Source: Geminicoccaceae bacterium (lineage in GTDB: Bacteria; Pseudomonadota; Alphaproteobacteria; Geminicoccales; Geminicoccaceae). From it: 64,000 nucleotides of DNA. Below the pieces are notes generated by a model, which saw nothing but the letters and a program-made list of their open reading frames with translations, made no database searches and was not told the origin of the DNA. The stretch spans positions 1,178,001 to 1,242,000 of the forward strand of contig JACKIM010000002.1 of NCBI GenBank assembly GCA_020638465.1, in the 5' to 3' direction. Shown in pieces: positions 9,299 to 18,733 of this stretch (within the stretch, counting starts at the first letter, position 1; each line of letters opens with the position of its first letter). A program made the position numbers and the translations under genes.

Positions 9299-10380
9299 GC
9301 GTCCTGTCGCGTTACCTCAACCGCATCTACCTGACCCGGCTCGTCCTTGCCGCCTTCGGCATCGCCATATTCGCCCTGATGTTCGACCTCATCGAGGTCG
9401 GCGAGGATCTGGGCAACGACAAGGGCCTCCTGCGCGGACTGCTGGTCTATGCCGTCCTGCGCCTCCCGACCCTGCTGTCGGAGATCCTGCCCATAGCGGC
9501 ACTGCTCGCGGCGCTGTTCACCGCTGCCGAGCTGTTGCGGACCAGCCAGCTCGTCATCATGTGGGCGTCCGGTCTTTCGGTCCTGCGGATCATGCTGCTG
9601 CTGGTGCCCACCGGCCTTCTGGTCATGGGTTTCAAACTGGCCAACGACGATTTTGCCATACCCTATGCCGTGGAAACCCTGCGCTCCTGGGGCATCGGCG
9701 ACTATCGCTCGGCGGCACTAGGTGCCGACGAGGGATTTCTTTGGGTCAAGGATGGCCTCGATATCGTGCGCCTTCCCCTGTTCGAAGATGACCGGACAAC
9801 CGAAATCAGGGGACTGATGATCATCCGTCTCGACGACGCCGGTAGCCTGGTCGAGACCATCCAGACGGAGCGAGCAAGGATCGCACCGGGCGAATGGACG
9901 CTTTTCGGAGTGACCAGAACGGCCGTCGGCGGACGAACGATCGAGCATATCGAGCAGATGAACTGGGCCAACAACCTGCCGCTCGAACGTGTCACCGCGC
10001 TCGCCCGCCCGCCGCAGGAAGTCGGTCTGGCGGGCCTGATCGACATCGTCCGCCATGATGGATACGGCGTATCCTCGACCGAGCGGCACCGTACCTGGCT
10101 CTATTACCGTCTTGCCAGCGCCTTCGTCCCCATGCTGATGAGCTTTCTGGGCTTCGCCCTCGCCTATCGCTTTACGCGCGGAGGTGGTATCGCTTCATTG
10201 TTCATTCGCGGTATTGCCGTGGGATTCACCTTTCTCATCCTCAGTGGCCTGGCGATCGCCCTGGGTGAAGCCGGGTTCCTGCCACCGAGCCTCGCAGCAT
10301 TCGGACCGACCATGTTGCTCTGCCTGTTCATTTTCACCGTGGCCCTGCGGGTGTCGCGGCATCGCCCGTCGGGAGCCTGA
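9295..10380 (+). CDS. lptG: LptG-like lipid export permease
   Basis: The 361-residue partner of the preceding LptF-like protein begins MSVLSRYLNRIYLTRL and has the same layout: three N-terminal membrane segments, a periplasmic domain (about 120-265) and three C-terminal segments. It is translationally coupled to lptF by the ATGA overlap and followed three bases later by the lipid kinase gene. LptG normally forms the lateral gate for LPS together with LptF. The operon position suggests that its cargo may be the lipid made by the neighbouring enzymes. Confidence 0.85.
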   Translation: MSVLSRYLNRIYLTRLVLAAFGIAIFALMFDLIEVGEDLGNDKGLLRGLLVYAVLRLPTLLSEILPIAALLAALFTAAELLRTSQLVIMWASGLSVLRIMLLLVPTGLLVMGFKLANDDFAIPYAVETLRSWGIGDYRSAALGADEGFLWVKDGLDIVRLPLFEDDRTTEIRGLMIIRLDDAGSLVETIQTERARIAPGEWTLFGVTRTAVGGRTIEHIEQMNWANNLPLERVTALARPPQEVGLAGLIDIVRHDGYGVSSTERHRTWLYYRLASAFVPMLMSFLGFALAYRFTRGGGIASLFIRGIAVGFTFLILSGLAIALGEAGFLPPSLAAFGPTMLLCLFIFTVALRVSRHRPSGA

Positions 10381-10383
10381 TCC

Positions 10384-11346
10384 GTGAGTCCGCTGATAGG
10401 TCTGGTGAGCAACCCCAGGAGCGAACGCAACAAGAAGACCCTGGAGCGGATGCGCCGCAGGATCGACGCCGAACCGCGCATCATCCATCGCCAGCTCGCG
10501 CCCGATCGCCCGCTCGACGATATCCTTGCCGAATTCGCGGACGCCGGAATCGACATCCTCGTATGCAACAGCGGCGATGGCATGGTGCAGGCAGCCATGA
10601 CCTCGCTCCTTGAGAAGCCGATCTTCGTCCAGCCGCCGGTGATGGCCATCTGGCCGCGCGGCATGGCCAACATGACGGCCGCCGATTGCGGCCTGCGCTC
10701 GCCGCGCTGGTCGTCGATGGAAAGGCTCATGGCGGCTGCGGAAAGCAATCGCCTGAAGGAAATCCTCGTCAAACGACATGTGTTACGGGTGGACTATCGC
10801 GACGACCTTCCCGTCCAGCGCGGCATGTTCATGGGCGGCCTCGGTATCTATGATGCCATAAAAATCTGCACAGGGTCGGTTCACACCCATGGTTTCAAGG
10901 GCGAGTGGTCGCATGCGGTGACACTGGCGGGGCTCCTCATCGGGTCGCTGTTCAGGGGGCTCGAAGCCTTTGGCATCGACGGGCATGACATCCGCCTGCG
11001 AGTCGACCAGGGCGAACGGCTCGACGAGCGGCTGCTGCTGCTCCTCTGCACCACGCTTGACCAGCTCGTCCTGCGCTCGCGCCCCTTCTGGCAGAGCGAG
11101 GGGGGACCGGTGCGTTTCACCCGCATCTCCTATCCTCCCCTGGGCCTCGTGCGCAATTCATGGCGAGTGCTCTATGGCGGCGAGCCTCGCCGCCTTCCCG
11201 AAACCCACTATCGCAGTCTCGGTGCCAGAAGTGTGGAACTGTGGCTGGACGAGCCATTCACCATCGACGGCGAGTTCTTCGAGCCACTGCGTACCCGCCC
11301 GGTTCGCATAACGGCATTCGAGACTTTGGACCTGCTGCGTGTGTGA
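10384..11346 (+). CDS. diacylglycerol/ceramide kinase-like lipid kinase
   Basis: The 320-residue protein begins at a GTG three bases after lptG. It has the lipid-kinase signature order: an N-terminal SNPRSERNK nucleotide loop, CNSGDGMVQ in place of the usual GGDGT, PRGMANMTA in place of the usual P-x-G-T-x-N-D, and a C-terminal FTIDGEFF (the DGE motif). It should phosphorylate the hydroxyl of a lipid such as diacylglycerol or ceramide using ATP. In Caulobacter, as I recall, a member of this superfamily is a ceramide kinase, which fits the acyltransferase and hydroxylase upstream. The altered glycine loop makes nucleotide preference uncertain. Confidence 0.75.
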   Translation: MSPLIGLVSNPRSERNKKTLERMRRRIDAEPRIIHRQLAPDRPLDDILAEFADAGIDILVCNSGDGMVQAAMTSLLEKPIFVQPPVMAIWPRGMANMTAADCGLRSPRWSSMERLMAAAESNRLKEILVKRHVLRVDYRDDLPVQRGMFMGGLGIYDAIKICTGSVHTHGFKGEWSHAVTLAGLLIGSLFRGLEAFGIDGHDIRLRVDQGERLDERLLLLLCTTLDQLVLRSRPFWQSEGGPVRFTRISYPPLGLVRNSWRVLYGGEPRRLPETHYRSLGARSVELWLDEPFTIDGEFFEPLRTRPVRITAFETLDLLRV

Positions 11347-12247
11347 GGCGTTCGAAAGGCCATTGCTGGAGCTGATCGCACCCGAGCTGGAAAAGCCGGT
11401 TCCGCCCGAGGTCCGGAGCCTTGCCGATGAGGCCGTCCGACGGGCCGGCGGACGCACAAGCGAGGGCGGCGGCATCGTGGCCGTCCTGTTCTATGGAAGT
11501 TGCTATCGCGATGGAGTGGTCAGCGACGGCATGGTCGACCTCTATCTGCTCGCCGACCGCTACGCGTCGTTGCACCATGGCCTGCTGAGCCGCCTGACCA
11601 ATCGCCTCGTGCCACCCAATGTCTATTACGTACAGTGTTCGTATGGAGACCGTATCGTTCGGGCGAAATATGCCGTACTGACACTCGATCAGTTCGCCCG
11701 CCGCATGCAGCCCGATTGCCGGAACCCCTATTTCTGGGCCCGCTTTGCCCAGCCCACCGGCATCGTCGAAGTCGACGAGGCCGCGAAGGACCGGCTCCAG
11801 CAGGTCCTTGTTCGAGCCATACGCACCCTGCATGGCCATGCCCGTTGCCTGTGCGGCAATGCGACCAATGCGCAAGATCGTTGGGTTGGCGTGTTGCAGG
11901 AGACCTATCGCAGTGAATTGCGCGTGGAAAAACCCGAACGGGCGGCGCAGATCTATCGCAGCTACCAGTCCCGTTTTGATGCTATCGACACCATTCTCGC
12001 TTCGACACCCATCGACCCCTCGATCAGTCGTTCGAGACGCCTGCGACGCTGCGAAGGCAAGGTATTGTCCGTCCTGCGGCTGGTCAAAGCCGCCTTCACC
12101 TTCTCCGGCGGGGCCGACTACCTGGTATGGAAAATCGAAAGGCACAGCGGCACGACCGTGGAACTGAGCGACTGGCAGCGCCGTCACCCGATCCTCGCCG
12201 CCGGACCGATCCTGTGGCGGCTCTGGCGACAACGCATCATTCGTTGA
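11339..12247 (+). CDS. nucleotidyltransferase-fold protein in lipid cluster
   Basis: The 302-residue protein starts at a GTG overlapping the kinase gene by 8 bases. A Pol-beta-type nucleotidyltransferase motif is visible at about residues 48-72: FYGSCYRDG, then SDGMVDLYLLAD. The usual pattern is G-S ... D-x-D with two acidic metal ligands; here the spacing is SDGMVDLY, so the second ligand pair is altered. The rest is helical with several Cys. It could transfer a nucleotide or sugar-nucleotide head group onto the phosphorylated lipid, or be a catalytically weak relative. It is the last gene of the cluster; the next gene converges from the minus strand 40 bases away. Confidence 0.6.
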   Translation: MCEAFERPLLELIAPELEKPVPPEVRSLADEAVRRAGGRTSEGGGIVAVLFYGSCYRDGVVSDGMVDLYLLADRYASLHHGLLSRLTNRLVPPNVYYVQCSYGDRIVRAKYAVLTLDQFARRMQPDCRNPYFWARFAQPTGIVEVDEAAKDRLQQVLVRAIRTLHGHARCLCGNATNAQDRWVGVLQETYRSELRVEKPERAAQIYRSYQSRFDAIDTILASTPIDPSISRSRRLRRCEGKVLSVLRLVKAAFTFSGGADYLVWKIERHSGTTVELSDWQRRHPILAAGPILWRLWRQRIIR

Positions 12248-12287
12248 CTACCGCCCCTTCATGGCTTTCGCCGAGTTGCGCAAATCA

Positions 12288-13664
12288 TCAAAGCCCGGCG
12301 ATACGCTCCCGCCAGAGATCCCGATAGGCGGAAAGACCCGGCAGGTCGACAGGATCGCTGGTGGGACCGATGTCACCGGGAGAGGACGGTCGGTCCTCCC
12401 ATCGGGTGAGCAGGAACGCACCGGCAGCCGCACCGCTGGCCGAGGGACGCGGATGAACCGGTTGCGGGGCGCGCAGTGCCGCAAGCATACCCACAAGCCA
12501 GTCGTTCCGCGCAAAGGGACCATCGACAAAGACTGGAAATTCCACACCAAGCAATTCCAAGCTGTAGTCGACCATCAGCGCACTGTAGAGAGTAGCGAGC
12601 GCGGCTCTTCGCGATGCCGAGAGATCCTGCGCACCGATGATCTTCCCCGTCCCGGCAGGAAATGGTCCGACACCTTCGACGAACGACGGCAGCGCCATCA
12701 CCCCTTCCCCGATCAGGCTTCGCAGTTCGCCGCCGCCGAACCCCGCCTTCAGCCCGTCCTCGCCGGCAATCGCCGCATATTCGCGTCCCCCCATGAATCG
12801 AAGTGTCGGCACCGGACGGGCGGCGACATCGATGCTGGCGATCATGTCCCTTGCCGGATCGAGGTGCTCCAGTTCACCACCGATCGACATGTTGATCGTC
12901 CAGGTTCCGCTTGAGACCACGGCAAATGGCGGCTCGCAATGGCGCAGATAGGGCAGCAGCGAGGCGTTGCTGTCATGAATGCCGTTGAACACCCGGCAAT
13001 GCGGCGAAAGACCGGTCTGCCGGGCCAGTTCCGGACGCAGAGGCCCCAGATCATCGAAAGCCGGGCGGATCGGCGGGAACAGCGCTTCCCAGCCCAGCCG
13101 CCGCACCATGTCGCTGGTCCGGCGTTCCCGCGCGAACCAGAGGTGGCTGTGACAACCCATCGACGTCACTTCGCTGGCCTGCACGCCGCTCAGCCACCAC
13201 GACCAGTATTGCGGATAGCAAAGAACAGACGCCACCCGGGCAAAGTCCCCGGGGAAACGGTCCTGCAACCAGAAGAGCTGCCGCCCGACGGTCAGTCCGT
13301 CGGGCAGATCCGGAGTGAAGGTCCGCTCGAACGGATCGCAAAGCGCGCGAAACCTGTCGGCCACCTCGTTGGGACCGGAATGTTCGTAGTCCAGCATCGG
13401 CAGTGCCAGCATGCCATCGTCGCGCAACAACACGGCCGATGCACCGTGGGTCACCGGAACGATCGCCCCGATCTGCTGCCGGTCGGGCATTTCCCGGAAA
13501 CTGTCGATGAACCAGCGTTGCAGACCATCGAGATCGAAATGCGGATAGGGATCGCCGCCGATCACCTCGTTCGATCTCGACCGGGCGGCTATCTCTGTAC
13601 CCTTGTCGTCGAAAAGCACGAGCTTGACGTTGGTCTTGCCGATATCGAGGACTGCTGTCGTCAT
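12288..13664 (-). CDS. rhaK: FGGY-family sugar kinase, probable L-rhamnulokinase
   Basis: The 458-residue kinase starts MTTAVLDIGKTNVKLVLFDDKG, the FGGY phosphate-1 motif, and continues with the substrate loop (VTHGASAVLL) and adenosine region. Given the L-rhamnose transporter, isomerase and aldolase around it, the likely reaction is ATP-dependent phosphorylation of L-rhamnulose to L-rhamnulose 1-phosphate. The ATG at 13664 is chosen because it begins the motif directly; the frame extends 16 codons further but without homologous features. It is the last gene of the minus-strand rhaTPQSK series, separated from rhaS by a 102-base gap holding a strong hairpin. Confidence 0.8.
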   Translation of the reverse strand: MTTAVLDIGKTNVKLVLFDDKGTEIAARSRSNEVIGGDPYPHFDLDGLQRWFIDSFREMPDRQQIGAIVPVTHGASAVLLRDDGMLALPMLDYEHSGPNEVADRFRALCDPFERTFTPDLPDGLTVGRQLFWLQDRFPGDFARVASVLCYPQYWSWWLSGVQASEVTSMGCHSHLWFARERRTSDMVRRLGWEALFPPIRPAFDDLGPLRPELARQTGLSPHCRVFNGIHDSNASLLPYLRHCEPPFAVVSSGTWTINMSIGGELEHLDPARDMIASIDVAARPVPTLRFMGGREYAAIAGEDGLKAGFGGGELRSLIGEGVMALPSFVEGVGPFPAGTGKIIGAQDLSASRRAALATLYSALMVDYSLELLGVEFPVFVDGPFARNDWLVGMLAALRAPQPVHPRPSASGAAAGAFLLTRWEDRPSSPGDIGPTSDPVDLPGLSAYRDLWRERIAGL

Positions 13665-13680
13665 GAATTCATGGAACTTT

Positions 13681-13723
13681 TCTAAAATCGGACACGACCA
13701 TGCTTGCGGCACGGCCGTGTCCG
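13681..13723 (-). terminator. hairpin between rhaS and rhaK
   Basis: Bases 13689-13699 (CGGACACGACC) and 13713-13723 (GGCCGTGTCCG) form an 11-bp stem with one mismatch and a 13-base loop. On the minus strand the stem is followed by ATTTTAGA, a weak T-run. It lies directly after the rhaS stop, so it may be a partial terminator or a 3'-end stabiliser that keeps the binding protein more abundant than the kinase. Confidence 0.5.
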
Positions 13724-13766
13724 GATCAGTCAGTTCGGCTGCCCTGCCCTGAAGACAGGTTTCCGA

Positions 13767-14870
13767 TCAGAAATCGAAATCGTTGATATTGTCCTTGGTG
13801 AAGACGAACGGAGAACCGAGCAGGATCTCGCTGCCATTGATGACCTTGAGATTGCCGAGCTTTCCGGCAGAGACCTCGGCAGCGCCCGGTTGCAACTTGC
13901 CATCGGCAATCGCACGGGTCGTGTAAACGGCAGCATAACCCAGATCGACCGGATTCCACAGCACCACCGACTTCACGCAGCCACTTTCGACATAGGGCTT
14001 CATCGCGTTGGGCGTCGCCAGTCCGATGACCGCGACATCACCGCAGGCCGCAGCCTGGGTCACGGCTTCCGCGGAGGCGGGAGTCGCCACCGAGGTCATG
14101 CCGAAGATGCCGTCGAGGTCATCGCCATACTTGTTGATGAGCGTGGTCGCCTGGTTGAAGGAAAGAATGTTATCCTCCTGGGCTTCCACCGTCTCCAGCC
14201 AGGACATATTGGGATAGCACTGTTCCTGGTAGGCCTGCATCTCGGCGATCCAGCGCGCCTGGTTGGGCGTGGTGAAGGTCGAGGTGACGATGGCGAACTT
14301 GCCGTCCTCGCCGATCTCCTGCGCCATGCTGTCGATCAGCGCCTTGCCGATGCCGTTGAACTCGGCCTGATTGACGAACCACTGGCGGGCGTCGGGTTCG
14401 GAATTGGCGTCATAGCCGACCACCATGATCCCGGCGTCAAGCGCCTTCTTCAGCACCGGAGCGATCGCCACCGGGTCGTTGGCGGCGAACAGCACGCCAT
14501 CCACACCCTGGGTGATGTAGTTGTCGATGAAGGTGATCTGGTCGTCGATATTGGCCTCGGTGGGACCGTCGGTCGTTACCGTCACGTTGCCCAGTTCGGC
14601 GGCCGCTTCCTGCATCCCCTTGGTGGTGGCCGCGAAATAGCCGATGCCGACGAGCTTCGGCACGTCGATCAGGGTGAGATCCTTGCCCGCGCGATCGGGC
14701 GCATCCGTGGGGGTGCCGCCGTCATAGGGCTTGCTCGCGACCTCGGAAGGCGTCCCGTCACAGGCCAGCGGACTGGTGGGCAGGTCGTCGGCGCCATCCC
14801 AGAGGTCGGCGGCCATGGCCCCGCCGGCCATGGCTGTGGTTCCCAGAAGTACGAGAACGGTTCTCAGCAT
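13767..14870 (-). CDS. rhaS: sugar ABC transporter substrate-binding protein, probable rhamnose
   Basis: The 367-residue periplasmic protein has a signal peptide (MLRTVLVLLGTTAMAGGAMA, cut near AADLW) and a type I periplasmic binding fold: YFAATTKGMQEAAAELG, ITQGVDGVLFAANDP, MVVGYDANSEPDARQWF. It captures the sugar for the two permeases and the ATPase encoded upstream. The start at 14870 is supported by GGGAG seven bases before the ATG; an ATG nine codons upstream is less likely. Rhamnose specificity is inferred from the adjacent isomerase, aldolase and kinase. Confidence 0.85.
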   Translation of the reverse strand: MLRTVLVLLGTTAMAGGAMAADLWDGADDLPTSPLACDGTPSEVASKPYDGGTPTDAPDRAGKDLTLIDVPKLVGIGYFAATTKGMQEAAAELGNVTVTTDGPTEANIDDQITFIDNYITQGVDGVLFAANDPVAIAPVLKKALDAGIMVVGYDANSEPDARQWFVNQAEFNGIGKALIDSMAQEIGEDGKFAIVTSTFTTPNQARWIAEMQAYQEQCYPNMSWLETVEAQEDNILSFNQATTLINKYGDDLDGIFGMTSVATPASAEAVTQAAACGDVAVIGLATPNAMKPYVESGCVKSVVLWNPVDLGYAAVYTTRAIADGKLQPGAAEVSAGKLGNLKVINGSEILLGSPFVFTKDNINDFDF

Positions 14871-14904
14871 TTCGAAACTCCCTGTTTGCCTGAGCATGGT
14901 GAAC

Positions 14905-15855
14905 CTACTCCTCCCGGCCTCGCCTGTAACGAAGCCAGTTGGTGATGAGAATGGATCCGATGAGCACGCTGCCGATGACGATGATCGTGGCGTCGCCCTT
15001 CACGCCGATGAGCGCCAGTCCGTTCTTGAGCAGCTGGATCAGCGTGAAACCGATGACCGTTCCGGCAATGGTACCAATTCCACCGAAGATGCTGGTACCA
15101 CCCAGCACAACAGCGGCAATGACATCCAGTTCCAGCCCCGTTCCCATGTCCGACCGGGTGGTGCTGACCCGCGAGACGAAGATCCAGCCGGCGATGGCCG
15201 CCATGAAACCCGACAGCGTGTAGATGACCAGCTTGATGCGATCGACCGGGATACCGGAAAAGCGGGCGGCGGTCTCATTGTGCCCGATGGCATAGAGTGC
15301 CCGGCCGAACGTGGTCCGGGCCAGCACGAACGCGAAGATGACCACCGCGATGATCACCAGCCACAGCTGCGTCGGAACGTCGAACAGCGCGCCCTGTCCC
15401 AGAGTGAAGAACCACTCCGGATATCCGCGCACCGAACGGGCCTGGCTGATCCCCTCGGCCAGACCGCGATAGAGCGCCAGCGTCGCCAGCGTCATGATGA
15501 GCGGCGGTACCTTGAGGCGGGTGATGAGCAGGCCGTTGAGATAGCCGGCGAAGGTGCCGACGACGATGGAAAAGACAATGGCGAGCTCAAGCGGCAGGCC
15601 CATGTTTTTCCAGCTGTAGCCCAGTGTTATCGCCGTGAGGCCCATGATCGAGCCCACCGAGAGGTCGATCCCGCCCGTGATGATGATATAGGTCATCGGC
15701 AGCGCGACCAGCGCCACTTCCGCCATCAATCTCCCCTGGTTGAGCAGATTGTCCACGGTGAGGAACCGGTCGGTCATTCTCGAAATGACGAACAGTGCCG
15801 CCAGCAGAATGGCCAGCAGGACGAGTTCGTGGGCATGGTTGCGCAGGCGGCTCAT
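14905..15855 (-). CDS. rhaQ: sugar ABC transporter permease (RbsC family)
   Basis: The 316-residue inner membrane permease has eight to ten hydrophobic segments and the family signatures ITGGIDLSVGSIMGLTA and GGTSIFGGIGTIAGTVIG. It forms the translocation pore with the adjacent permease. Its start overlaps the end of the upstream permease gene by four bases, so the pair is translationally coupled. By analogy with the rhizobial rhaSTPQ transporter it is the Q subunit; assigning P and Q is by order only. Confidence 0.85.
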   Translation of the reverse strand: MSRLRNHAHELVLLAILLAALFVISRMTDRFLTVDNLLNQGRLMAEVALVALPMTYIIITGGIDLSVGSIMGLTAITLGYSWKNMGLPLELAIVFSIVVGTFAGYLNGLLITRLKVPPLIMTLATLALYRGLAEGISQARSVRGYPEWFFTLGQGALFDVPTQLWLVIIAVVIFAFVLARTTFGRALYAIGHNETAARFSGIPVDRIKLVIYTLSGFMAAIAGWIFVSRVSTTRSDMGTGLELDVIAAVVLGGTSIFGGIGTIAGTVIGFTLIQLLKNGLALIGVKGDATIIVIGSVLIGSILITNWLRYRRGREE

Positions 15856-16804
15856 GAACGGGCACTCCGGCGCTGGCGCTGCCGCCGCCAGAGGTCGGCG
15901 AGCACCGTGAGCAGGATCAGGATACCCTGCACCGACCGCAGCCAGTAGGGCGATATGCTGACGAAGATGAGCGAGGAAGCGATGGCGGCGATGAGGATGG
16001 CTGCAAGCGTCGAGCCTATGACCGTGCCGGTACCGCCGAGGATGCTCACACCGCCCACGACCGAAGCGGTGATGATGGTCAGTTCGAGATTGGGCGGCAC
16101 CGTGGACTGGATGATGCTCAGCTGGGTCGCGAACAGGATGCCGGCAATGCCGACGAAAAAGCCGTGGATGGCAAACACCTTGACGATCGTCCGCTCCCGG
16201 TCGATGCCCGAGAGACGGGCCGCCTCGGCATTACCGCCGATGGCATAGACCGAGCGGCCGAAACTTCCATACTTCATCCAGATCGCGGCACCTGCCGTCA
16301 GGGTCACCATGAACCAGATGGGCATGGGGATTCCGAACGGATGGGCCTGGGCGAGGTGAAAGCCCTCGGGCAGGTTGTTGATCCACGCACCGCCGGTGGC
16401 GACGATGAGCGCCCCCTTGAGCACGCTCATCATGCCGAGAGTGACGACAATGGAGGGTATTCGCAGATAGGCGACCAGTACCCCCATGAAAGACGTGATC
16501 AGGATGCTCACGACGATCGGGATCGTCCAGGCCAGCACGATCGGCACATTGTTGACCGCGAGCGTGCCGCTCAGGGTGGCAAGGACGCCAATGAGCGATC
16601 CTACCGAAATATCGATATTCCCCGAAATGATGATGAGCGACATGCCGATCGCCGCCACGGCGATATACGCATTGCCGAGGAAGATGCTCTGAAGGTTGCG
16701 CTCGGCAAGGAAGCGCGGATTGATCCAGCCGACACAGATCATCAATGCGACAATGACGACCAGCAGCACAAATTCCTGGCTGGCAATGATGCGAACGAGG
16801 CGCT

Positions 16805-16808
<4 letters not shown>
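15852..16808 (-). CDS. rhaP: sugar ABC transporter permease (RbsC family)
   Basis: The 318-residue permease starts at MKRLVRIIASQEFVLLVV. That ATG overlaps the stop of the ATPase gene (ATGA) and begins the first membrane helix; the longer frame upstream is opposite the ATPase coding sequence and is not used. Signatures IISGNIDISVGSLIG and GGVSILGGTGTVIGS match its paralog in the next gene. The two permeases presumably make a heterodimeric pore for rhamnose import. Confidence 0.85.
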
Positions 16809-18310
<1,502 letters not shown>

Positions 18311-18733
18311 TATGTTCGCTTCCTCCCCTGATCGAAGCAACATGGTTGACTGACCGGGTCATCGTCAATCCATGTTGCTTGCGCCGACGTCCGGTCAGCT
18401 CCCTTCCGTGCCCGCACGGTCCTTCCGGCAACCTGCCTCCAGCGGCTGGTGACAGCGTTTTTCCGCATTGCGGAAAGCAGCCCTGCCATGCCGCCGGAAT
18501 CATTGATACCGAAGATCGGGACATTGTCGACTTCCGGCATGGCGCATGCCGATATCGTCGACTTCCGGCATGGCGTATGCCGGTATCGAGTTGATGCCTC
18601 ATGTCGTTTACATTTTCCCCGACCTGAACAAATCGAGGTGCGACGAACCGGCGCGCAGGGATATCACGCTCACACCGACACAGCACTTGCGCTATAGAGG
18701 CACCGAGACGATCTCGAACGGGAGGAAAACGCG
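18311..18733. other. divergent rha promoter region
   Basis: This is a 423-base gap between the divergently transcribed rhaT and rhaD with no convincing gene. It should contain both promoters and the operators for rhamnose control. A tandem 31-base repeat with internal inverted repeats occupies 18527-18588. GGAGGA at 18721-18726 is the ribosome site for rhaD. No regulator gene of the cluster is present in or beside the gap. Confidence 0.7.
18527..18588. promoter_or_regulatory. tandem operator-like repeat, 2 x 31 bases
   Basis: Two adjoining units of 31 bases (18527-18557 and 18558-18588) differ at only two positions. Each holds the inverted repeat CGGCAT-N5-ATGCCG. The period of 31 bases is close to three helical turns, so two regulator dimers could sit on the same face of the DNA. 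The position in the divergent rha gap suggests a binding site for the rhamnose regulator, which is not encoded here. Confidence 0.6.

Noticed and set aside
18527..18588. Possible CRISPR start
   Set aside because: There are only two repeat units and they abut with no spacer, so this is operator-like and not an array.
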